From a virus, in IMG/VR virus record IMGVR_UViG_3300028908_000010, positions 1-60,947 of that record: a DNA stretch of 60,947 bases, one strand, 5' to 3'. Shown piece after piece: positions 1-6,984 of the stretch (the first letter of the stretch is position 1; every line of letters starts with the position of its first letter). Both the position numbers and the translations under genes were made by a program. Below the pieces are notes generated by a model. It did not search any database and was not told where the DNA came from. It saw nothing but the letters and a program-made list of their open reading frames with translations.

Positions 1-135
1 GTTCCTCTTCTCAAATTCAGTTTTTCACAAACTTTCTGAAGGGGAAGCAAATCTCTGTAATAAAAATCTATAATTTTGTTCCTGATTTCTGCTGTTCTCA
101 ATTTCTTCATTTTTGTTCTCATAAAAACCTCCTGT
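1..135. repeat. Terminal overlap of a circular assembly
   Basis: Bases 10-135 are identical to 60822-60947; one mismatch at base 9 (T against G at 60821) ends the identity. This is what a circular contig leaves when cut with a short overlap. The region therefore holds a second, partial copy of the first codons of the HTH/zinc gene that is complete at 60566-60934. A true short terminal repeat of a linear virion genome cannot be excluded from sequence alone. Confidence 0.85.
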
Positions 136-139
136 CATA

Positions 140-168
140 AATATAGTCATTTGAAATACAAATGTCAA
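140..168 (-). promoter_or_regulatory. Leftward promoter for the late operon
   Basis: On the minus strand there is a perfect -35 TTGACA (163-168), a 17-base spacer and -10 TATATT (140-145). It reads across the circle junction into the HTH/zinc gene and the large terminase. The flank just upstream of the -35 (TTTTTATC) resembles that of the three rightward promoters (TTTTTAC). It is the only strong promoter seen ahead of the roughly 30-kb leftward late block. Confidence 0.7.
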
Positions 169-268
169 GATAAAAATTGCAAAAAATTTTCGGGACGGGG
201 GCGAAACCATAACTATTATAGACTATAGGGAAGGTCTCCCTACTAATACACTAATAGTGTAATAGACT

Positions 269-430
269 ATTAGTCTTTTTATTTTTTTATTTTTTTTTAT
301 TCTTTCTCTTTACTCTTTCTCTTATTTCTTTCTTCTTTATTCTTTTTTCTTTTTCTTTTCTTTGGTTCTTTCTTTTCTTTTTCTTTTTTCTTTTTCTTCT
401 TTCTTTCTTCTCTTTCTCTTTCTCTTTCTT
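269..430. other. Homopyrimidine/homopurine tract
   Basis: About 160 bases whose plus strand is almost entirely C and T, with a few A and one GG interruption. Such tracts can form triplex (H-DNA) or easily melted structures. The minus strand reads as an open lysine/glutamate/arginine frame, but this is a by-product of the purine bias. It sits in the divergent intergenic region beside spaced repeats. Confidence 0.75.
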
Positions 431-432
431 GT

Positions 433-783
433 TTACTTTAAATATTTGCCTTAATATATTGATTTTATTATTAAATTTAGAAATATTTAAAATCATAGAA
501 ATTTAAAGTATTACTTTAAATATTTGTTTTAAATAATTGAATTTATTTACAAAATCAGGATAGTGCAATTTTGTCAATTTTCAAGGTATTAAAGTGTTAT
601 TTTAAATATCTGGACTAACTATTTGATTTTGTTAGAGATTTATTATATATAGACCTGCTTTTCTACTTTAACTATTTTATGTAAGTATCTGAAAACACTT
701 GAAAATTTTATGAGAAGAATATTTTTGAGAAATTAGAAGTTACTTTAAATGTTTATAATAATTATCTGATTTTATTATATAAT
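433..783. repeat. Five spaced AT-rich direct repeats (iteron-like)
   Basis: Imperfect copies of TTACTTTAAATATTTG begin near 433, 511, 597, 663 and 740. In most copies an AT-rich block of the type TTGATTTTATTA follows some 20 bases later. Spacing is 66-86 bases, near 77. The copies have diverged. The stretch 196-865 holds no credible gene, so this is a candidate replication origin, packaging or regulatory region. Function is inferred only from layout. Confidence 0.5.
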
Positions 784-815
784 TTGGATAGAAACAGTTT
801 GACATAAGTTTTTAC

Positions 816-844
816 TTGACAAAAATATTACAAATGATTATATT
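816..844 (+). promoter_or_regulatory. Rightward promoter P1
   Basis: TTGACA (816-821), 17-base spacer, TATATT (839-844), just ahead of the gene at 866. The -35 lies in the word TTTTTACTTGACAAAAAT, which recurs at the two other rightward promoters (13905 and 18891). Confidence 0.8.
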
Positions 845-865
845 TCTTCTCGAAGGGGATGCAAA

Positions 866-1375
866 ATGAATATTAGAAATTGGATATGTAAAACTTTTTG
901 TTCTCATTTGGTTGAAGAGATAGATGCTTTGCAATTTGCCCTTGCAAAAAAGATTGCAAGGAATGTTGTAAAACCACCAGAAAAATGGGGAAGATTGTTA
1001 AGAGATGATTGCTATTTAATTTTCAGAAAGCAACTTGATGTTTCTGGAGCAAGACTAATACTGGGTGGAAAGTATTACTTTCCAATTGATAATGAGGATA
1101 TGAACAGATTTCTAAAAGCCAACCCAACTGATTTGATTCCCTATACTAAAACATATATTTGCCGAAATTTTAGTTTGAAGTTACTTGGAGATTTGCAAAT
1201 CCCAGGTTGGGATGAATTTGCTGTATTTGTTGTGTGGGCTGATGGACATGCTTTTAATTGTTTTATAGACCACAATAATACTGTATGGTATATCGAACCT
1301 CAAACAGATGAAATTTTTTTACCAAGTAGTATCAGGGAAAAGAAATATCAACATATTGGTTTAATATTTAATTAA
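866..1375 (+). CDS. Papain/transglutaminase-like small protein (putative)
   Basis: A 169-residue protein, first gene of the rightward early operon, 22 bases after promoter P1, with an AAGGGG binding site ahead of ATG. The second half carries Cys99 (ICRNFS), a tryptophan/glycine turn, His128 in WADGHAFN and an EPQTD motif at 144-148. This Cys - GHxxN - EPQTD order is common in small phage proteins, and the spacing fits a Cys-His-Asp papain-like fold. The assignment is by motif only; other annotations of such proteins call them lectin-like. No signal peptide is visible, so it probably acts in the host cytoplasm early in infection. Confidence 0.5.
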   Translation: MNIRNWICKTFCSHLVEEIDALQFALAKKIARNVVKPPEKWGRLLRDDCYLIFRKQLDVSGARLILGGKYYFPIDNEDMNRFLKANPTDLIPYTKTYICRNFSLKLLGDLQIPGWDEFAVFVVWADGHAFNCFIDHNNTVWYIEPQTDEIFLPSSIREKKYQHIGLIFN

Positions 1376-1389
1376 TTAAGGAGGTAATT

Positions 1390-1611
1390 ATGGATATAAA
1401 AGAAATTATAGAAAAGTTAAAAAAAGTTGCAAGACAATTAGATAATGAAGAGTTAATAACTGACATAAGAAATACTATTGATGAATTGACTGCTATTGAT
1501 TCTGCTATTGAAGAAATGGCTGGATTAATAGATGTATTAAAAGAAATAAGTAATGGATTATATGAGATATTTTATGATACAGAGGAGGTAGAAGAAGATG
1601 AAATTCAATGA
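1390..1611 (+). CDS. Small acidic helical protein
   Basis: 73 residues, with ATG after AAGGAGGTAATT. Heptad-like leucine/isoleucine spacing suggests one or two long helices, and the tail is very acidic (TEEVEEDE). Its last 14 bases overlap the next gene, whose GAGGAGG site lies inside it. No family was recognised; the size and early position fit a phage effector or inhibitor of a host protein, which is inference. Confidence 0.7.
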   Translation: MDIKEIIEKLKKVARQLDNEELITDIRNTIDELTAIDSAIEEMAGLIDVLKEISNGLYEIFYDTEEVEEDEIQ

Positions 1612-1958
1612 AGTTCTGGAAAAGATGAAAGCTTTGCATAAAAAGAAAGATAGAGACTATTCAGGTGATAAGGAATTTGGAAACTTCTATGAAAGTGAGA
1701 AAATTGGTGTCCCAGCTTGGAAGGGTGCATTTATTAGATTGCAGGATAAATATTCAAGAGCCTGTAATTTGATTAGAGGACAATCTCCTATGGTAAAAAA
1801 ATGAAAGTCTTGATGATACTTTATTAGATTTTGCTATATATTCAGTAATTGTATATGCTTTGTATCATAAAGAGGAGGAAACATATCCTTATAGTGGGAT
1901 AGAAGCAAAAACTTATGAGGAGAATGTCTATGTCAAGGAAAAAGAAGAATTGGATTAG
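1598..1958 (+). pseudogene. Nmad1 (DUF1599) protein with a frameshift
   Basis: The first frame (1598-1804, 68 residues) carries the Nmad1 features: a DRDYSGDKEFGNFYESEK block and PAWKGAFIRLQDKYSRA, then SPMVKK and a stop. The conserved second half, NESLDDTLLDFAIYSVIVY, continues in the neighbouring frame to a TAG at 1956. The break is at a run of seven A (1795-1801); one more A would restore a single protein of about 120 residues. It could be a real loss, an assembly error, or slippage at the A run. The family (PF07659, nucleotide modification associated domain 1) is found near genes for modified DNA bases, and a thymidylate-synthase-like gene and a methyltransferase follow here. Confidence 0.75.
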
Positions 1959-2148
1959 TGGAGCTATCAAGAGAAAGGGAGCATTAAGAGAAAAAGCTAA
2001 AAGGGCTGGTGCTATAAGTAAGGATGGAACTATAAAAAAATCATGGATAAGGGAGCAAGCTAAAAAAGGAAGCAGTTTGGTTGCTCGAGAAGCCCGACTT
2101 GCTTTGACATTAGGTAAACTTAAAAAGAAAAAGAAGAAGAAAAAATGA
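1930..2148 (+). CDS. Small very basic protein with a poly-lysine tail
   Basis: 72 residues from ATG 1930, preceded by GAGGAG with 7-base spacing; ATG 1915 and 1924 are possible but too near or ahead of that site. It contains the phage-typical pattern WISGAIKRKGALREKAKRAG and ends KKKKKKKK. The high Lys/Arg content points to nucleic-acid binding. Its TGA stop is the first three bases of the palindrome at 2146-2159. It overlaps the end of the shifted Nmad1 frame. Confidence 0.75.
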   Translation: MSRKKKNWISGAIKRKGALREKAKRAGAISKDGTIKKSWIREQAKKGSSLVAREARLALTLGKLKKKKKKKK

Positions 2149-2159
2149 AAACGTTTTCA
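2146..2159. promoter_or_regulatory. Palindrome copy 1 (TGAAAACGTTTTCA)
   Basis: Exact copy. Its TGA is the stop of the basic protein, and it lies directly ahead of the AAAGGAGGA site of the thymidylate-synthase-like gene. Suitable as an operator between the two genes. Confidence 0.85.
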
Positions 2160-2175
2160 CTTGAAAGGAGGATAT

Positions 2176-2832
2176 ATGAAAATAACATTTATAGAAGCAA
2201 GAGACCTGCCTGATTCATGGTTTCAATGTCTTGGCAAAGTAATAAATGAAGGTCGGGAATATACTATCCAGAAAGGAAGTTATGAAGGACAAAAAAGAAA
2301 AGAACTCGACTTTGTAGTTATTAATATAAAATACCCTGGCACAAGACCTTTACTCCCAGAGATACCCCCAACTCTCGGTATTCCACAACCAGTAACTGAA
2401 GAGTATTTAAATAATTATCTTCCTTATTTGTTTGAAGACACAAAATCAGAATTTGAAGAATATACTTATGGAACATTTTTGAAGCCTCAAATTCAAGAAG
2501 TAATAAAAATGTATAAAAATGCCAAAGAGACCAATCAAGCATACATGACAGTCGGGAATCCAGAGACCATATATATGGAAGACCCTCCATGTTTAAGAGG
2601 AATAGATACCAGAATAAGATATGGAAAACTACACTTTTTTGTCTATTTTAGGTCATGGGACTTATGGAATGGCTATCCAGCCAATCTGGGTGCTCTTCAG
2701 ATTCTAAAAGAATACATGGCAAGTGAAATAGGTGTAGAAGATGGAGAGATGGTTTCTATGAGCAAGGGTCTCCATCTATACGATTATACTTGGAATCTTG
2801 CAAAGAGGAGGTTGGGTAAAGGTTATGCGTAA
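2176..2832 (+). CDS. Thymidylate-synthase-like protein
   Basis: 218 residues from ATG 2176, chosen over the upstream TTG 2161 because AAAGGAGGA ends five bases before it. The C-terminal half matches the ThyA-type fold: catalytic Cys139 in DPPCLRGID, YFRSWD (157-162), WNGYPANLGALQ with Asn170, and a final LHLYDYTW. The N-terminal 120 residues are unlike the standard ThyA start, as in the shorter archaeal and phage members. It should methylate or hydroxymethylate dUMP or dCMP using folate, feeding phage DNA synthesis or base modification. The next gene starts inside its stop region. Confidence 0.8.
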   Translation: MKITFIEARDLPDSWFQCLGKVINEGREYTIQKGSYEGQKRKELDFVVINIKYPGTRPLLPEIPPTLGIPQPVTEEYLNNYLPYLFEDTKSEFEEYTYGTFLKPQIQEVIKMYKNAKETNQAYMTVGNPETIYMEDPPCLRGIDTRIRYGKLHFFVYFRSWDLWNGYPANLGALQILKEYMASEIGVEDGEMVSMSKGLHLYDYTWNLAKRRLGKGYA

Positions 2833-3013
2833 TTATCTAAATCTTTTTCAAGGGTATGGTCTTTTTAGTCCTTATGGATATGTTATAAGAGAACAGGCAG
2901 AGATTAAAGAATCAGTTTTCAATGAAGTTCTGGAACGATTATATAATAAAATGGAAGAGTCTCTAAAGGAGGAAGAGAAAGTAAAAACTATGAGGAGAAA
3001 AGTATGGTGGTGA
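2825..3013 (+). CDS. Hypothetical small protein ending in WW
   Basis: 62 residues from ATG 2825; a GAGGAGG lies about 15 bases upstream, and a TTG at 2798 is an alternative start. It overlaps the previous stop by eight bases. It ends RRKVWW, and the TGGTGG codons of that end overlap the ATGGTGGTG start of the methyltransferase. The middle is helical and charged. No family recognised. Confidence 0.6.
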   Translation: MRNYLNLFQGYGLFSPYGYVIREQAEIKESVFNEVLERLYNKMEESLKEEEKVKTMRRKVWW

Positions 3014-3903
3014 AAAGGAATAAGAAAAGAGATATAATAGATAGTTATAGCTGGAAAGATATATTTCCAAAAGAAAATAGGTATTTTGAGACTAATAATG
3101 GAATTCTATATTGTGGAGATTGTTTAGAAGTAATGAAAGAATTTCCAAAAGAAATCATAGATATGATAGTTACATCACCTCCTTATGATAATCTTAGGTT
3201 TTATGGGCATAAAAACATTAAGCAATTTAAATGTGTTTGGAATATGGAAAAGTTTAAGTTGGTTGCCAAAGAACTTCGCAGAATAACCAAAGTAGGTGGT
3301 GTTATTGTTTGGGTTGTAGGCAATGCTACTATAAATGGAAGTGAAACAGGAAATTCTTTTAGGCAAGCATTATATTTTAAAGATGAATGTTCATTTAATT
3401 TACATGATACTATGATTTATGAAAAAACAGGTTTTAATTTTCCTTCTATAAACAGGTATCATCAAGTTTTTGATTATATGTTTGTTTTTTCCAAAGGAAA
3501 ACCAAAAACTTTTAACCCTATAAAAGATAGAAAAAACAAATGGACTGGAGGTTCATGGGGTAACACCACAACAAGAAGAAAAGATGGTAGTCTGCAAAAT
3601 AGAGGTAAGACTATTGTTAAGGAATATGGTATGCGTTTTAACGTTTGGAAAATAAAAAATGGAAAGGGTTTTGCACACTCAGACAATTTTGCATATGAGC
3701 ACCCAGCAACTTTTCCTGAACAATTAGCCCATGATCATATAATAAGTTGGTCAAATGTAGGAGATATTGTTTTAGACCCTCTTTGTGGCAGTGGAACTAC
3801 TTTGAAGATGGCAGATAAATTAAACAGAAAATGGATTGGAATAGAAATAAACGAAAAATATTGTGAAATATCTAAACAAAGGTTAGGGGAAAATGGGAGG
3901 TAA
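3004..3903 (+). CDS. DNA methyltransferase (SPPY type, beta class)
   Basis: 299 residues. The catalytic motif TSPPYDN (57-63) comes before the SAM-binding motif LDPLCGSGTT (257-266), the beta-class order. SPPY is typical of N4-cytosine enzymes, though some N6-adenine enzymes share it. No restriction endonuclease is adjacent, so its likely role is to mark phage DNA against host restriction, or regulation. It starts in the overlapping ATGGTGGTG after the preceding WW stop. The target site cannot be read from sequence. Confidence 0.9.
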   Translation: MVVKRNKKRDIIDSYSWKDIFPKENRYFETNNGILYCGDCLEVMKEFPKEIIDMIVTSPPYDNLRFYGHKNIKQFKCVWNMEKFKLVAKELRRITKVGGVIVWVVGNATINGSETGNSFRQALYFKDECSFNLHDTMIYEKTGFNFPSINRYHQVFDYMFVFSKGKPKTFNPIKDRKNKWTGGSWGNTTTRRKDGSLQNRGKTIVKEYGMRFNVWKIKNGKGFAHSDNFAYEHPATFPEQLAHDHIISWSNVGDIVLDPLCGSGTTLKMADKLNRKWIGIEINEKYCEISKQRLGENGR

Positions 3904-3905
3904 TT

Positions 3906-4028
3906 ATGGAAAATACAAAGACAAATGAAGGTAAGCAAAAAGAGAACTCTGATTATGATAAAAAAAGTTATGATGATTTAATAAAAGAAGCTCTTTCGCT
4001 TATACGAGTATTATTTTATTTGGATTGA
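3906..4028 (+). CDS. Small 40-residue protein
   Basis: ATG 3906 follows GGGAGGTAATT, which overlaps the end of the methyltransferase. The frame stays open to TGA 4026. The first half is polar (Lys, Asn, Glu, Asp) and the last part is hydrophobic and helical (ALSLIRVLFYLD). No family recognised. The good binding site and tight spacing support it. Confidence 0.5.
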   Translation: MENTKTNEGKQKENSDYDKKSYDDLIKEALSLIRVLFYLD

Positions 4029-4085
4029 AATGGACATAGACATACTCAGGCAAGAAGTAAAAAAATAAAACATGGAGGGAGGAGT

Positions 4086-4439
4086 ATGATACTAAATCTC
4101 AATACTCTTGATTCACTAAAGATTGCTGGGTTCAGATATAAGGTTATCATTCCTTATAAATTTAAAGAAGTAGACCATCTGATGGGACAGTCGGTCATTA
4201 CCAATTCCGAAATAAGAGTTGCAGACACTGTTGATGGCGATCCAATAAGCCCTGAAAATATGCTCGAAAGTTTAATCCACGAAATTCTACACTGCATAGG
4301 AAAGGCATACAGCATTCGACCAATATTTGAAAAAGTTGATGATTCAGATACAAGGGCGGTTGTGGTTCTTGCTCGTGCTTTGGCATCCTTCTTACTGGAA
4401 AACAATTTAATAGAGGTAAAATATGTAAGAAGGAGATAA
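4086..4439 (+). CDS. Small HExxH putative metalloprotein
   Basis: 117 residues after GGAGGGAGGAGT. It carries His65-Glu66-Ile-Leu-His69 (LIHEILHCIGK), the zinc-binding and catalytic pattern of gluzincin-type peptidases such as ImmA/IrrE and SprT-like proteins. Downstream is an alpha-helical region (RAVVVLARALASFLLENN), as in small phage HExxH proteins. No helix-turn-helix and no signal peptide are seen. A role in cleaving a host regulator is possible but not shown. Confidence 0.6.
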   Translation: MILNLNTLDSLKIAGFRYKVIIPYKFKEVDHLMGQSVITNSEIRVADTVDGDPISPENMLESLIHEILHCIGKAYSIRPIFEKVDDSDTRAVVVLARALASFLLENNLIEVKYVRRR

Positions 4440-4441
4440 CA

Positions 4442-4777
4442 ATGGACAAGAGAAAAATTGGCAAAATCTATCTTAGTAGAGAGTTAATTAACTGGAAGAA
4501 GGATTGGAAAGAAGCACAAAAAATTCTGAGTTTAATAGGATTCTTCCCAGTCAGAGTTGAATATCTTGCATGGAACGACACTCTGGAAATGATAGGATAT
4601 AGCGATAAATTTGATGAAGTTGAACCAGGATATCAACCACCGACCTATGTTTTAACAGTTATCAGGGTAGGCAAGGATATAAAAACTGTCAAAGTATTAA
4701 GACTCAATAAATCTTTGGAGGGGAATTATGTTGAAAGGGTATGCGATGTGTGTGGTGGTAACAAAAAGACTACATAG
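4442..4777 (+). CDS. Hypothetical protein with C-terminal CxxC
   Basis: 111 residues, ATG two bases after the HExxH gene stop, binding site AGAAGGAGATAAC. It has a central aromatic core (GFFPVRVEYLAWNDTLEMIG) and ends in CDVCGG, half of a zinc-ribbon pattern. No family recognised. A 26-codon frame with a good GGAGGGG site (4728-4808) lies across its end and may be translated too. Confidence 0.6.
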   Translation: MDKRKIGKIYLSRELINWKKDWKEAQKILSLIGFFPVRVEYLAWNDTLEMIGYSDKFDEVEPGYQPPTYVLTVIRVGKDIKTVKVLRLNKSLEGNYVERVCDVCGGNKKTT

Positions 4778-4789
4778 GGAGTTCTTATT

Positions 4790-5260
4790 GTGGATCTGGA
4801 AAGACTGAGAAAAGAAGTAAGAAAAAGACTTGATGCTAAAAAGAAGGAGCAGGAAAGGCTTATAGAGCCAGACCCACTGCCACTTTATGACGAAGTATTC
4901 TGGAAAGGGTTACACGAAATAGATAATGACTTTGATGACTTGAACTTATATAGAATGCCATTTGTAAAATATATATGGAGGGAAAAAGTGATGGATAATA
5001 AATTTAAAAAATACAGAAAGAAGCCAGTTATTATTGAGGCAATACAGTGGGACGGTGAAAAAGAAACTTTTAAGATTATTCAGGATACTATTCCCAGACA
5101 AGTTAAGATGGACAAAGACGGCAATTTAATTATTTCAACTTTGGAAGGAGATCATAAAGCCCTACCTAGAGACTATATAATTATTGGGGTAAAAGGAGAG
5201 GCTTACCCTTGTAAACCCGATATATTTAGAGAAACATATGAAGAAGTTGAAGGGTTATAA
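4790..5260 (+). CDS. Phage protein with PGDYII-type C-terminal domain
   Basis: 156 residues from GTG 4790. The C-terminal 85 residues (KPVIIEAIQWDG, then LPRDYIIIGVKGEAYPCKPD and IFRETYE) form a domain very common in small phage proteins, function unknown. The N-terminal 65 residues are charged and helical. A strong GGAGGG site at 4977-4982 precedes an internal ATG at 4991, so a separate 89-residue form containing only the common domain is likely; that may even be the main product. Confidence 0.65.
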   Translation: MDLERLRKEVRKRLDAKKKEQERLIEPDPLPLYDEVFWKGLHEIDNDFDDLNLYRMPFVKYIWREKVMDNKFKKYRKKPVIIEAIQWDGEKETFKIIQDTIPRQVKMDKDGNLIISTLEGDHKALPRDYIIIGVKGEAYPCKPDIFRETYEEVEGL

Positions 5261-5319
5261 AGTGTTGATTTTATACTTATATTAAGTGAGTTAAATCCTT
5301 ACTGGGAGTAATAGGTATT

Positions 5320-5385
5320 ATGAAACGTCTTATAACATGGCTCAGGTTGCTTATATGTAAGTTGTTAGGGGTGAATAGCTTATGA
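5320..5385 (+). CDS. 21-residue leader-like peptide
   Basis: ATG 5320 to TGA 5385, encoding a basic, hydrophobic helix beginning MKRLITWLRLLICKLL. Its stop overlaps the next start as ATGA. A peptide with the same MKR-WL-L-L-KL pattern and the same coupled stop lies ahead of the large terminase (60460-60528). The binding site is weak (GGGAG, AGGT). Suggestive but unproven. Confidence 0.35.
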   Translation: MKRLITWLRLLICKLLGVNSL

Positions 5386-5633
5386 TAGTGGCTAAAAAAT
5401 TTCTCGGATTTGCAACATGCTGGACAAGGCCCTGGTGGAAAATATGGATAAGAATTTATGCTATTTACATGGAGAAAGAAGATGGACGCAGGGATATGTG
5501 GGACGTTTGCGACGACTGCAAATGTCATTGTGATAACTATAAAATCTGGTTCGATTGGGAAGCAATAAGAAGATTTTTTGGTAAACCACTACCAACTTAC
5601 AAAGAATGGATACATCATGAAAAGGAGGTGTAA
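5382..5633 (+). CDS. Cys/Trp-rich hypothetical protein
   Basis: 83 residues, coupled to the preceding small peptide by ATGA. Tryptophan-rich N-terminus (CWTRPWWKIWIRIY), then a cysteine cluster CDDCKCHC at about 43-50 that could hold a metal. It ends HHEKEV, whose AAG GAG GTG codons form the ribosome binding site of the next gene. No family recognised. Confidence 0.6.
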   Translation: MIVAKKFLGFATCWTRPWWKIWIRIYAIYMEKEDGRRDMWDVCDDCKCHCDNYKIWFDWEAIRRFFGKPLPTYKEWIHHEKEV

Positions 5634-5635
5634 AA

Positions 5636-6028
5636 ATGATAAAAGAATATGGAAAGATAATATGCCCTGTATGTTATACTCATATTGATATAACTGTTAC
5701 CGTTGAGAAAAAAGAAGATGAAGTAGATCATAAACTTATGAGAGCATGGAATAAATACTTAGTCTGGATGCTTTGTGGTAACCCAAAATATAGAGACAAA
5801 CAATACTGGTATGATGACTACCATGAATTTGTTATGTTTAAACCAGGGAAATACCCTGGTCATGGCATTGTTTATTTTGCTATTCAAGTTCATGATTCTC
5901 CAGAGGGAGACACATGGCTTCATGCTAAAGTTCCTCTTGAAGGTGGCTCTTTAATACTCGCTAAAAAAGTAATAAAATACAGAGATACATGGCACATAAA
6001 TTGGGGGTCTGGTCATGATAGGTCCTAG
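5636..6028 (+). CDS. Hypothetical protein with N-terminal CxxC
   Basis: 130 residues, start two bases after the previous stop, site AAAAGGAGGTG. Starts with a CPVC knuckle (residues 10-13), followed by an aromatic, beta-rich body (GHGIVYFAIQVHD). Overlaps the next frame by 14 bases. No family recognised. Confidence 0.6.
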   Translation: MIKEYGKIICPVCYTHIDITVTVEKKEDEVDHKLMRAWNKYLVWMLCGNPKYRDKQYWYDDYHEFVMFKPGKYPGHGIVYFAIQVHDSPEGDTWLHAKVPLEGGSLILAKKVIKYRDTWHINWGSGHDRS

Positions 6029-6254
6029 ACTCTACATAGCTGATAAAATAGCCAAAAAGTGGGTGAAAATAGTATACCCTTGGTGGCAACCAAATGATAT
6101 TTTCTTGCCTAAGCTTGACAAGACAGCACGTAAGACAAGAGTATTTTGCTCTAACCCAATATGTTGTGGCAATCCAAGACGGTATGGCAAGCTTACAAGG
6201 CAAGAAATAAAGGCTAATTTACTATTTAAAGAAGGACTTAATGAAATAGAGTGA
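6015..6254 (+). CDS. Hypothetical small protein
   Basis: 79 residues from ATG 6015. It carries FCSNPICCGNPRR, a possible metal-binding cysteine group, and a helical charged C-terminus. The start lies inside the previous gene; the binding site is poor (GGGGTCTGG), so the start is uncertain. No family recognised. Confidence 0.5.
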   Translation: MIGPRLYIADKIAKKWVKIVYPWWQPNDIFLPKLDKTARKTRVFCSNPICCGNPRRYGKLTRQEIKANLLFKEGLNEIE

Positions 6255-6261
6255 AATAAAT

Positions 6262-6531
6262 ATGAAATGGACAAAGAACGATAAAGCAGTTGTATTGTTT
6301 GGAATTAAAAGATGGCTATCTATGTGTAAAAATGATCAGAAGAGACGTTGCCCTTTCTTTAGTAAAGAAGATTGCAAATTAATATGTTTTCATTTATTTC
6401 CCAAAATACGCAACAGTAAAAAATTATTTTGTCATTGCCCATGTGAAATATATGGTGTAGACAAAGTAAAACTAAGGTCTGAAAGAATAAGAAACTCATT
6501 AGAAAATCAGCTCAATGGAGTGATGGTATAA
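6262..6531 (+). CDS. Cys-rich hypothetical protein
   Basis: 89 residues, last gene of the first rightward operon. It has eight cysteines in the middle (CKNDQKRRC, CKLICFH, CHCPC), spaced as in metal-binding proteins. No clear ribosome binding site was seen, so it may be coupled to the gene ending at 6254. A hairpin terminator follows at 6546. No family recognised. Confidence 0.5.
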   Translation: MKWTKNDKAVVLFGIKRWLSMCKNDQKRRCPFFSKEDCKLICFHLFPKIRNSKKLFCHCPCEIYGVDKVKLRSERIRNSLENQLNGVMV

Positions 6532-6545
6532 GAAAAGTATATGTC

Positions 6546-6590
6546 AAAAATGGGGTTAGGATGTTCTCAGAAATACCCCACTTTTTCTTT
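6546..6590 (+). terminator. Rho-independent terminator of the first rightward operon
   Basis: Stem TGGGGT (6551-6556) / ACCCCA (6575-6580), extended by A:T pairs and followed by CTTTTTCTTT. It lies 20 bases after the last stop. Confidence 0.75.
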
Positions 6591-6653
6591 GGAACAATGT
6601 TTCAGCATTCAATTTGGAAAAACACGATGTTTTATATCCGTTTCAAATAAAAA

Positions 6654-6669
6654 GTGAAAACGTTTTCAC
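6654..6669. promoter_or_regulatory. Palindrome copy 2, 16-base perfect form
   Basis: GTGAAAACGTTTTCAC, fully intergenic, between the rightward terminator and the leftward accessory block. No promoter was recognised beside it. Confidence 0.85.
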
Positions 6670-6984
6670 TTGTGTGTGGGCAAGTAAGTCGGGGGAAAAC
6701 TAACATAAAACCTATTTCTTATAAGAAGTTAAATCCAACATTTTTGTCATAAAATTTTTTGTAATTTCTCTAAGAGGTTTATATTTTTAGATGTTATTAA
6801 TGTCAAAAAATATTTCCTGATTTCTATTGTAGGTTTATAAAAAACACCCACCCCTTAAATATAACTTCCCCCTGTGTCCGATAGGGTAGGGTCTTAATAC
6901 TTAACTGGGATTTAAGAGAATTAAGGCGGGCGGGCAAGGATTGAACCTTGCCCAAGTGAGGAAGGAAAAATAGAAAGGATTAAA
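6670..6984. other. Gene-free stretch between converging blocks
   Basis: No credible gene. It holds C-rich and G-rich stretches (CCACCCC, CTTCCCCCTG, GGGTAGGG) and one strong hairpin at 6932-6953. It separates the rightward block ending at 6531 from the leftward block ending at 6985. Confidence 0.6.
6932..6953 (-). terminator. GC-rich hairpin after the leftward accessory block
   Basis: GGGCAAGG (6932-6939), six-base loop, CCTTGCCC (6946-6953). It lies about 30 bases beyond the stop of the last leftward gene. No T run follows on the minus strand, so it may stop, slow or protect the transcript rather than act as a classical terminator. Confidence 0.45.

Noticed and set aside
25-210. Open frame of 61 codons on the minus strand at the window start
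   Set aside because: It lies in another frame over the start of the HTH/zinc gene and its promoter; no ribosome site.
287-496. Lysine/glutamate/arginine-rich frame of 69 codons
   Set aside because: Direct result of the homopyrimidine tract on the other strand; no ribosome site and no domain.
433-783. Spaced repeats considered as a CRISPR array
   Set aside because: Repeats are imperfect, not followed by unique spacers of constant size, and no cas genes lie nearby; the Cas4-like nuclease belongs to the recombination genes.
4029-4085. Twelve-codon frame ATGGACATAGACATACTC after the 40-residue gene
   Set aside because: Too short and without its own ribosome site; kept out of the gene list.
6932-6953. 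tRNA T-arm-like hairpin (GGATTGAACC inside a stem)
   Set aside because: The loop is one base short for a full stem, and no matching acceptor, D or anticodon arms could be found on either strand.
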